Assembly: GCA_037501455.1 (NCBI GenBank)
Contig: CM074855.1
Coordinates: 53,575,001 to 53,639,000, forward strand
Direction of reading: 5' to 3'
Origin: Lantana camara
Lineage: Eukaryota; Streptophyta; Magnoliopsida; Lamiales; Verbenaceae
Length of the DNA: 64,000 nt
Under the pieces are notes generated by a model. It was not told the DNA's origin. It saw nothing but the letters and a program-made list of their open reading frames with translations, and searched no databases. The position numbers and the translations under genes are program-made. Position 1 is the stretch's first letter; each line of letters opens with the position of its first letter. Below, in pieces: positions 49,601 through 58,865 of the stretch.

Positions 49601-49843
49601 GGATACTTGTGGCCAGTGCGGCCTTTATGCTATTTGACTAGTATATGTTGATCCGTTAATCGCTTCCGCATGTGTATCTGTTTCGCGCACTTTGCATTTT
49701 GGTTGTCATAGGTTCCGCCTAGCCAGGGAGTGAGTGAGTCTCCCGTTCGCCGTGAGTTTGGCACGTGTACGGATTTCCCTATTTCGTATGCGGGTTGAGC
49801 CTCGGTGCGGGGGATGTGGCGTCACTTAGCTCAGGGCGCTACA
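46607..49843 (+). mobile_element. 3' LTR of element F
   Basis: 3237 bp, differing from the 5' LTR at 5'-LTR positions 39672, 39780, 40246, 40395, 40978, 41723 and 41776 only. It is followed by the TATAT duplication at 49844-49848. Confidence 0.97.
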
Positions 49844-49848
49844 TATAT

Positions 49849-49967
49849 TCAATTTGTTATAAGAGTAAAGTAACACGCATAATTTATCGGATTAAGTTTT
49901 AAAAATGTTAATGATATTTCAATTAACTCGTCCATTTTTCTTTAGTTCAAAATCTTGGGGCGTTACA
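49849..49967 (-). mobile_element. Solo LTR G, second segment
   Basis: 119 bp after element F complete LTR G, ending with GGGGCGTTACA (the minus-strand LTR start). GGTTT at 49968-49972 repeats the flank at 36267-36271. Confidence 0.88.
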
Positions 49968-49972
49968 GGTTT

Positions 49973-50659
49973 CTTCTTCTTCTTTTGGGCTTTCTTGCCC
50001 TTACCTTTAGAAGGCCCAGAAGAGGAAGATGGAGCATTCACCATCAAAACCTTATTGCCTTTCTTGATCGTGCTTTCAGCAGTCACAAGCTGACTAATCA
50101 GCTCAGCTACAGTAGCACCAGCATGATTCATATTGAAGTTAAGGACAAATGGGTTGAATGATGGTGGGAGCGAAGCTAACAACAAATCCACTGAAAGCTC
50201 ATCTTTCAGTGGCATGTCCATGGAAGCAAGTTTCTCAGTAAGGGCGAGAAACTTGAGTCCATATTCATGGACACTTGATCCTTCCTTCATTCTTAAGTGG
50301 AACAATTCCTTTGAAGTGTTATACCTTGTAACACGTTCATGAGGGTGGTAAAGTTGCTCTAAGTGGTCGTAAATCTCCCAAGCGAATTCCATGGCCTCAT
50401 GTTGCCTTTGCAAGTCTGGAGACATATTAGCCAACATAAGGCAACGGGCTTGGAGATTATCATCCTTCCACTTCTGAATCGCGTCCCGCTTGGCCCGAGT
50501 GGGAGCCTCCCCTTCGGGACTAGGCTCCCCTTCGAAGAGAACATAAGTTCTCTTCTCAGAATCTAAAATGATTTTTAGATTCCTCAGCCAATCAGAATAG
50601 TTGGGACTAGTCAACTTGTTTGACTAGAGGATCGATACAAGAGGGTTTTTGGTTGCCAT
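49973..50659 (-). pseudogene. Copia gag (minus strand), interrupted and truncated
   Basis: The minus-strand ATG (50657-50659) opens a frame that meets an in-frame TAG at codon 12 (50624-50626). It then stays open for about 217 codons until solo LTR G. It is a copia-type gag (gag-polypeptide/UBN2 family), containing DWLRNLKIILDSEKRTYVL, FHLRMKEGSSVHEYGLKF and a Lys-rich tail. The zinc knuckle and everything downstream are gone. It is nearly identical to, and inverted relative to, the gag at 58038. Confidence 0.85.
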
Positions 50660-52862
50660 TTCAAAACACGTAGAGAATCACAGAATCTACGACCTAAATG
50701 GTAAAACAGAGAACTAGTGAGCATGCTGAATTATAATGATATACAAAAGATAAGGTCTTTAATCAAATGTAACTCCCACTGTTTTTCAAAGATCTAGAAT
50801 TCCCAAAGATCTAAGAGGAACACGTTTCCCAATGGGTACTAAGATCCTAGGCATTTTACCTCGAACCCACGACTAGTGGACATTCTTAGTAAGAACCCCA
50901 GGTAGGTACAACTTACCAATTCTAACACCTTTAGAACTCTTAGTAATTGTTTTTTGCATCACTTATCTTTCAATATGGACCCACGACTCGTGCGACATCC
51001 ATATTTACTTAGGCGTTAAGCTAGACCCAACAATCATAAGATCATGATCAAAACTTAGTTCGAACGACCCACGACTCACGGACATCGCCCTTGCCAAAAT
51101 TGACCACGAAATATTGATCATTTAAAATGATTAATTAGGTAACTAAGAACTAATAAGCTCCACTAGCTATCCCACGACTCGCGGACAATAATTATCTTCA
51201 CTTACTAAACTTAAAACCTATTGATGGAATGCTAGGGATTTAATTCAAAATTTGCATCTCGAATTAAATACCTATTTGTTCGAAATTAGCTTAATATTTA
51301 ATGGGAATTTTCGAATCAACCGGAGAGTTGTACGGTTCGACCTCACCAACATATATGTTATCCAATTTTATTAGTCTTGATTAATGCAAGTACACTTAAA
51401 TGCATTTCAAACAAGCACATAAACAGATAACATGTCCTAGCATGATACTAACATGTAATGATCATGGGTTCTACCTATCTTATGCGTGATATGTGGGAGC
51501 CACTCCACAATCACAAGTTCTAACATACATGCCACATAAATTGTTTAAATCACATAAGGGAAATCGGTAACAAAATACGAGCCCTATCTCTATTACATTT
51601 TTACAATTGAGATTCCCCTCCCTAACATTTTGAGGGGTCTTCACTTATGGCCTCCTTGTTACTTGAATGTGGTCCATCTTACTCCATGGGTGCATTGTCT
51701 CCAAAACGAAAATAAAACCTCACCACCAATCTCTACTCTCAAATTACAATAAAAAGAAAAGGACATAAAGTAATAAGGCTCAATCTTCATATTGGCCTTA
51801 GACAATTACACGGGGCATACCCCGGCCTCAAAACAGTAATATGGAAAGCCACATAATAAATCACATAACAGTACGCACATAAGTGAGGCTCCAACCTCAA
51901 TTGAAAAACGCAACTATAGGGCTCCAACCCCAATTTAAACCATCCATGTGCATAAATTAAAACCATACATAAGTCCAAACCCATGATCACCTAACATGCT
52001 TTTGCGAGAATTTAAATTTACCCAATAAATTAAAATTCACGTTTCAAGTCTTAATGACTTAAAACATGACTTGATGCGAGTCTTATTTATAAAAGTTTTC
52101 AATAAATCCCAAATTAACAAAACAAATAAAATTCCAATTAATTTCTTAAAATTAATAATTTTATTAAAGATGTATTTTCCCAAAATATAAACCGTTTCTA
52201 TTTCTCAAAAAATCCCAATTTTAAGTTTTATTCAAAATTAAAATAAATATTCAAAAATAAAATTCTAAAATTAAAAATAAAAATTGGGACTGGATTGCAC
52301 GAAATATGAAAACACGGATTACGAAAAAATGGGACCCGTGCACGAAAAGGGCTGCACGTCGCTTGGCGTGCACGCCGCGCATCCTGCCCGCGGCCCTTCT
52401 CGGCAGGATGGTGGGCGGCCTGGGCGAGCAATCCCGCACGCCTTGTGGGATTCTCGCCCAGCCTGGGCGGGCGGTGTAGGCAGCCCTGGGCTAGGCGCGC
52501 CCGGAACGCCTCCCGCCTGGGCACGCCTAGGACAGGCGGGCGACGGCGGGCGACGCCTTCGCGCGCGGGGTTTCGTGTGTTCATACTCCAGGCTTTTCAT
52601 TTCGTGTTTTCGTTCAAAAGCAAAACCAATCCAAGAAATCCAAAAACAGTTAATACAGTTTCAAATCTAAAATAGTTTTCAAAAAATTAAATTTTGTAAA
52701 AACCAATTTTCAGAAACTTTCATGAAAAAATACAGTTTCGTAATTCAGGCTTTCTAAAACAATTACAAATACTCAATCGCATCAAGACTAAGAACTTCTA
52801 CCAAATTCAGTATAATTGAGACAAATCAGAAACACGATTAACGAGGTGGCTCTGATACCACT
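50660..52862 (-). mobile_element. Copia leader region and PBS (minus strand)
   Basis: An untranslated leader runs from the PBS (52848-52860, minus strand TGGTATCAGAGCC) to gag. It mirrors 55735-58037. Repeated CGACTCGTGGACA-like phrases (about 50868, 50984, 51069, 51175) recur in the plus copy as GAGTCGTGGG. A GC-rich block (about 52320-52580) contains inverted repeats such as AATCCCGCA..TTGTGGGATT (52430-52452). The ORFs there are compositional. Confidence 0.8.
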
Positions 52863-53767
52863 TGTTGGAAAACACGAATCAGAAAGCAGCGAAAATTTAA
52901 AAATTTTCCAACAAAAGGATCTAAGACTCGCAATCGTGTAACCAAATTCGTAGGGATTAGAAACTTACTTTCTTAATTAACTCTCTTGAAGCGTTTCAAG
53001 CCACCCATGAACGCTCTTCTCGCGGCTTGATCCCCTCTCCTTGGTAAAACTCGAATCTTCAAACTTCTAACTTGAAGCTCTCTAGAGATAGTCCACCAAC
53101 TTGACTACAATCTAACTTGTAAGGATGCTAGTTCTCTAGTTAGTGTTTAGGCTTAACCTAGGGTTTTGTTTATCTTGGAGAAAGGATGGTGTTCAACACA
53201 TGAACCAAAAGAATTGCCAATTAGCTCTAAGGGGAGCTCGAGCTCCCCTATTTATAATAAGGGAGTGGCCGAAAATCCCTAGTCCTTATGGGCTAAGGAT
53301 TTTGGTCCCTCTCTCTTATTACTTGATCATCACGTAATTTTGACTTTGACTTTGAATTCAAATTCAAATCAACTTTCAAGAGAGCTAAAATATCCAAACT
53401 ATTTTTGGATAATTTTATACTTTATTTATTTAAAATAAATAACTTATTTTTTTCTAATCAATTAATTCATAATTAATTAACTAGATTATTTTTCTCCAAA
53501 ATAAGACTTTCTTTTTAATTCAAAATTAAACCAAAGTCTATTAAATAATTAACACATTAATTATTTAATCACAACATAAATATTCACGCACATGCACACG
53601 TGTCCATGAAGGAGACGTGTCACGCACGTGACCCACACGTGTGGTTTCACACGTGTGGAACCCTTTGGCCCGATTAACTCGTTTAATCAATTTAAAGCCT
53701 CAAGTCATGTAACCAAGTTGTTGTGTGTGACCCTCTAGGTTCTCAATTCAATTAGTAGTGACCCCAA
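52863..53767 (-). mobile_element. Inverted copia LTR arm (3' part of an LTR, minus orientation)
   Basis: This 905-bp segment is the reverse complement of the last 932 bp of the adjacent plus LTR (54803-55734); a TA-repeat expansion accounts for much of the length difference. It starts with the LTR terminus TGTTGGAAAAC next to a minus PBS and stops at GTGACCCCAA, where a plus-strand LTR begins. The remaining 1 kb of this minus LTR is absent. Confidence 0.85.
53584..53662. promoter_or_regulatory. Cluster of ACGTG (G-box/ABRE-like) motifs in copia LTR arm
   Basis: Within about 80 bp there are several CACGTG-type or ACGTGTC motifs (ACACGTGTCC, GACGTGTCAC, GCACGTGACC, two CACACGTGTGG). ACGTGKC is the core of abscisic-acid response elements bound by bZIP factors. 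Related clusters occur at 54908-54982 and 63736-63800. Responsiveness is inferred only. Confidence 0.45.
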
Positions 53768-54983
53768 TACTAGGAATAGTGCCCTAGAAAGTCGATTGTA
53801 TATCCGCTTTGTGCTTTTCCTTATTGTAATCACAGACAATCTTTGAATTAAATAACGAATTGAGGCAACACTTCTTTATATGCTCTTGTTTGGTATGCGT
53901 TTACTTTAGTTGTGCATGTATGAGAACTCCCTTAATCCTGATGACTTTAGGACTCTACCATTTAGGTGAAATGGTTCATGAAACGAGCCCTATATCACAT
54001 AAGTCATGATTAGTAAAATACTCCAAGCCGATGAGTCCTACCGACAATGGGAGTGTCAACCTGACTCCTCTAAGGCTTGCTTGTGGGATCACGCCCTTAA
54101 GAAGGACCACCTTGTTTCATGGAGGTGCAAAGTGTATAGTTGATACGTGCGTGATACATGAGGGTGTTTACTTCAATAACTAAGTTCAATGAGGTGCCCC
54201 GTGTGAGAACATTCCTAAATGGGAAAGGAAGTTTCTAGTTCAGGAAATAGAAACTTCCAGATTAGGAATATCTCACGAGTCATTGATGTGATTAATTGAT
54301 CCTTAAGACTAGACGTTCCTTGTCACTTTATGAGTTAACTCTGTAGTCTTAGGTATAAGCTTTAAAGGGTGTCGCCTTAGACAACTGATTCAAGGCTCAT
54401 GCTAGGCCTGCACAAGTGATTCATGAAAGTGAATGAGAATCAAGGAAGGACCTACACTTGCATTTGCAAGGTGATCTCTTATTGTGTAAGTCATTTATAT
54501 GCCATATGGAGTCCTTGGCCAAGGCAGTAGATCAAGACATCAAGAAAAGGGTTTCTTGGATTGAGATCAAATGGATATGAAATGCACTTAGCTTTAAGAC
54601 CGGATTATTAGGGTTCTAATTATTCCCTTACCCTAGATCTTGGTTGAGAGATAGTAAGTAGGAGGATTGTATCTCACATGAATCAATGACTTAAAGGTTC
54701 TGCCGAATCTGAACATTCCAATTCAGCTAGGGGTTAAACACCTGTTGCTAGACTATGGTCGTTTAATCTGTGGACCGATTAATTAATTAGTGAATTAATT
54801 AATTGGGGTCACTGCTAATTGAATTGAGAACCTAGAGGGTCACACACAACAACTTGTTTACATGAGTTGAGGCTTTAAAATGATTAAACGAGTTAATCAA
54901 GCCAAGAGGGTTCCACACGTGTGAAGCCACACATGTGGGTTACGTGAGTGACATGTGTCCTTGTGACAAGTGTCCCACACGTG

Positions 54984-55017
<34 letters not shown>

Positions 55018-55734
55018 ATATATATATATTAAATAATTAAAATTTTTAATTATTTAATAGACATTGGTTTAATTTTGAATTAAAAAGAAAGTCTTATTTT
55101 GGAGAAAAATAATCTAGTTAATTAATTATGAATTAATTGATTAGATAAAAATAAGTTATTTATTTTAAATAAATAAAGTATAAAATTATCCAAAAATAGT
55201 TTGGATATTTTAGCTCTCTTGAAAATTGATTTGAATTTGAATTCAAAGTCAAAGTCAAAATTACTTGATGATCAAGTAGTAGGAGAGAGGGACCAAAATC
55301 CTTAGCCCATAAGGACTAGGGATTTTCGGCCCTCCCTTATTATAAATAGGGGAGCTCGAGCTCCCCTTAGAGCTAATTGGCAATTCTTTTGGTTCATGTG
55401 TTGAACACCATCCTTTCTCCCAGATAAACGAAACCCTAGGTTAAGCCTAAACACTAACTAGAGAACTAGCATCCTTACTAGTTAGATTGGAGTTATCTTG
55501 GTGGACTATCTCTAGAGAGCTTCAAGTTAGAAGTTTGAAGATTCGAGCTTTACCAAGGAGAGGGGATCAAGCCGCGAGAAGTGAGTTCTTGGGTGGCTTG
55601 AAACACTTCAAGAAAGACAATTAAGAAAGTAAGTTTCTAATCCCTACGAATTTGGTTAGACGATTGCGAGTCCTAGATCCTTTTGTTGGAAAATTTTTAA
55701 ATTTTCGCTGCTTTCTGATTCGTGTTTTCCAACA
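53768..55734 (+). mobile_element. 5' LTR of copia element H
   Basis: A 1967-bp LTR whose start (TACTAGGAATAG) is a mutated form of TGTTAGGAATAG seen at 61975. It ends TTTTCCAACA, two bases before the PBS. Its last 51 bases form an inverted repeat (TGTTGGAAAA 55684-55693, TTTTCCAACA 55725-55734). A (TA)n run lies at about 54988-55028. Together with 52863-53767 it makes an inverted repeat around a 1035-bp centre. Confidence 0.87.
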
Positions 55735-55736
55735 AG

Positions 55737-55749
55737 TGGTATCAGAGCC
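55737..55749 (+). other. Primer-binding site of copia H (initiator-Met tRNA)
   Basis: TGGTATCAGAGCC, two bases after the LTR end, matches the initiator Met tRNA 3' terminus. Confidence 0.92.
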
Positions 55750-58037
55750 ACCTCGTTAATCGTGTTTCTGATTCGTCTCAATTATTCTGAATTTCGTAGA
55801 AATTCTTAGACTTAGATGCGAATTAGGTATTCATGAGTTCTTTTAGAAAGCCTGAATTACGAAACTGTAATTTTTCTTGAATTTCTGAAACTGTTTTCTT
55901 AAATTGTGTTTTTGAAAACCGTTTTGACTAAAGTCTATTTAAATCGTATTTTTCTAGTTTTGGATTGAACTGGGTTTTGGAGAAACCCAAAAAATACGAA
56001 ACGGAACACGAAAAGGACAAGCCTAGGCGTGCTAGCATGTCGCACACCCAGGCCCGTCGCCGTCGCCCAGGCCTCCCGCAACCGTGCGGGAGGCAATCCA
56101 GCCCGCGCCTAGGCGCGCCCGCTCGCCTGTCCCGCAACCACGCGGGACAGCCGCCCACACCGTCCCGCAACAGAGCAGGACGCCCAGGTCGAGACCGCCC
56201 GCCATCGGGCGGTCACTGCTGCGCGCGACTAGCGCACGCGGGGGGCAATTTTCGTACGCTGTACGCGCTGCTGGCACGCGCGCGCGGACCTGATGCTGCG
56301 CGGCGGTGCCCCCCTTGGGCGGGTGGTTTCGGGCCAATATTCATGTTTTCGTGTTTCGTGTTTTCGGTCCTTGAAACTCCCGATCTAATTTTATTTTAAT
56401 TTTATCTTTTAAAATCAGTTTTGCTAAAATAAAATTATTTTAAAGTTTTGATTAAATTGGGATTTTTGAGAATTGATCGATTTAAATTTTGAGAAAAATT
56501 GCAAACTTTATTTTCTGAAAATATTGAAAGAATAAAATAATTAATTTTCAGAAATTAATTGGAATTTTATTTGTCTATTATTTTTCGGGTTTTATTGAAA
56601 AGGCTCTTGAACAAGAATTACATCTAAGTCGTGTTTTAAGCTATTAGAGCTTAAAGCGAGAATTTTAATTTATTGGTTAAATTTAAATTCTTGCAAAAGC
56701 ATGTTAGGTGATCATGGGTTTAGACTTATGTAGGGTTTTAATTTATGCACATGGATGGTTTAAATTAGGGTTGGAGCCCTATAATTGCGTTTTTCAATTG
56801 AGGTTGGAGCCTCACTTATGTGCGTACTGTTATGTGATTTATTATGTGGCTTTCCATATTACTGTTTTTTAGGCCGGGGTATGCCCCGTGTAATTGTCTA
56901 AGGCCAATATGAAGATTGAGCCTTATTACTTTATGTCTTTTTCTTTTTATTGTAATTTGAGAGTAGAGATAGGTGGTGAGGTTTTATTTTCATTTTGGAG
57001 ACAATGCACCCATGGAGTAAGATGGACCACATTCAAGTAACAAGGAGGCCATAAGTGAAGACCCCTCAAAATGTTAGGGAGGGGAATCTCAATTGTAAAA
57101 ATATAATAGAGATAGGGCTCGTATTTTGTTACCGCTTTCCCTTATGTGATTTAAACTGTTTATGTGGCATGTATGTTAGAACTTGTGATTGTGGAGTGGC
57201 TCCCACATATCACGCATAAGATAGGTAGAACCCATGATCATTACATGTTAGTATCATGCTAGGACATGTTATCTGTTTATGTGCTTGTTTGAAATGGATT
57301 TAAGTGTACTTGCATTAATCAAGACTAATAAAATTGGATAACATATATGTTGGTGAGGTCGAACCGGACAACTCTCCGGTTAATTCGAAAATTCCCATTA
57401 AATATTAAGCTAATTTCGAATAAATAGGTGTTTAATTCGAGATGCAAATTTTGAATTAAATTCCTAGCATTCCATCAATAGGTTTTAAGTTTAGTAAGTG
57501 AAGCTAGTTATTGTCCGCGAGTCGTGGGATAGCTAGTGGAGCTTATTAGTTCTTAGTTACCTAATTGATCATTTTAAATGATCAATATTTCGTGATCAAT
57601 TTTAGCAAGGGCGATGTCCGCGAGTCGTGGGTCATTCAAACTAAGTTTTGATCATGATCTTATGATTGACGGGTCTAGCTTAACGCCTAAGTAAGTATGG
57701 ATGTCGCACGAGTCGTGGGTCCATATTGAAAGATAGGTGATGCAAAAACAATTACTAAGAGTTCTAAAAGTGTTAGAATTGGTAAGTTGTACCTACCTAG
57801 GTTCTTACTTAGAATGTCCTCGAGTCGTGGGTTCGAGGTAAAATGCCTAGGATCTTAGTACCCATTGGGAAACGTGTTCCTCTTAGATCTTTGGGAATTC
57901 TAGATCTTTGAAAAACAGTGGGAGCTACATTAGATTAAAGACCTTATCTTTTTTATATCATTATAATTCAGCATGCTCACTAGTTCTCTGTTTTACCATT
58001 TAGGTCGTAGATTCTGTGATTCTCTACGTGTTTTGAA
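55750..58037 (+). mobile_element. Untranslated leader of copia H
   Basis: About 2.3 kb separate the PBS from gag, long for a copia element. A GC-rich island (about 56020-56330) with three tandem hairpins stands out from AT-rich surroundings. Phrases ending GAGTCGTGGG recur at about 57518, 57623, 57710 and 57821. A short inverted repeat CGTAGA...TCTACG (58004-58026) lies just before the gag start. No credible ORF. Confidence 0.8.
56072..56182 (+). repeat. Three tandem GC-rich hairpins in the copia leader
   Basis: Each is 22 nt with a stem of the CYCCCGC...GCGGGR type around an AAC-containing loop: 56072-56093, 56128-56149 and 56161-56182. The third has one mismatch. The related block in the minus-strand copy (52320-52580) is less regular. 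Position between PBS and gag would suit an RNA packaging or dimerisation role, but this is speculative. Confidence 0.75.
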
Positions 58038-58865
58038 ATGGCAACCAAAAACCCTCTTGTATCGATCCTCGAGTCAAACAAGTTGACTGGTCCCAACTAT
58101 TTTGATTGGCTGAGGAATCTAAAAATCATTTTAGATTCTGAGAAGAGAACTTATGTTCTCTTTGAAGGGGAGCCTAGTCCCGAAGGGGAGGCTCCCACTC
58201 GGGCCGAGCGGGACGCGATTCAGAAGTGAAAGGATGATAATCTCCAAGCCCGTTGCCTTATGTTGGCTAACATGTATCCGGACTTGCAAAGGCAACATGA
58301 GGCCATGGAGTTCGCTTGGGAGATTTACGACCACTTAGAGCAACTTTACCGCCCTCATGAACGTGTTACAAGGTATAACACTTCAAAGGAATTGTTCCAC
58401 TTAAGAATGAGGGAAGGTTCAAGTGTCCATGAATATGGACTCAAGTTTCTCGCCCTTACTGAGAAACTTGCTTCCATGCACATGCCACTGAAAGATGAGC
58501 TTTCAGTGGATTTGTTGCTAGCTTCGCTCCCACCATCATTCAACCCATTTGTCCTTAACTTCAATATGAATCATGTTGGTGCTACTTTAGCTGAGCTGAT
58601 TTGTCAGCTTGTGACTGCTGAAAGCATGATCAAGAAGGACAATAAGGTTTTCATGTTGAATGCTCCATCTTCCTCTTCTGGGCCTTCTAAAGGTAAGGGC
58701 AAGAAAGCCCAAAGGAAGAAGAAGAAACCCCTTAGGGCCACTGGTGGCGTTTCAAAGGGGAAGACCCAAAAGAAGAAGCGTGATCAGAAAGAGGATGTTT
58801 GCTTCCATTGTGGCAAAGCGGGACATTGAAGGAGAAACTGCCCAGAGCACAAGGCTACTCTAAAG
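58038..58865 (+). pseudogene. Copia gag of element H, broken
   Basis: The frame starts with ATG at 58038 (MATKNPLVSILES) and encodes a copia gag-polypeptide domain ending in a Lys-rich linker and a CCHC zinc knuckle (CFHCGKAGH...C). Two in-frame TGA codons break it, at 58227-58229 (codon 64) and 58827-58829 (codon 264, inside the knuckle). The flanking frame continues unchanged, so these are point lesions. No full-length gag can be made without readthrough. Confidence 0.88.

Larger units (their letters stand above)
38687..49843 (+). mobile_element. Complete Ty3/gypsy chromovirus F (Tekay/Del-like)
   Basis: An 11157-bp element has two 3237-bp LTRs (38687-41923, 46607-49843), PBS, one open gag-pol frame, hairpin, PPT and TATAT duplications (38682-38686, 49844-49848). 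I counted seven substitutions and no indels between the LTRs, making it the youngest-looking insertion here. Its proteins are related to those of A but its LTRs are a different family. It is inserted in solo LTR G. Confidence 0.97.

Noticed and set aside
52228..52670. ORFs of 90-130 codons on both strands in a GC-rich patch; likewise 55928-56399
   Set aside because: Compositional artefact of the GC-rich copia leader, rich in Ala, Arg, Gly and Pro, overlapping on both strands and not conserved between the two copies.
53143..53337. 64-codon ORF repeated at 63296-63490
   Set aside because: Identical because both are the same inverted copia LTR arm; it runs against the LTR's own direction and has no domain.
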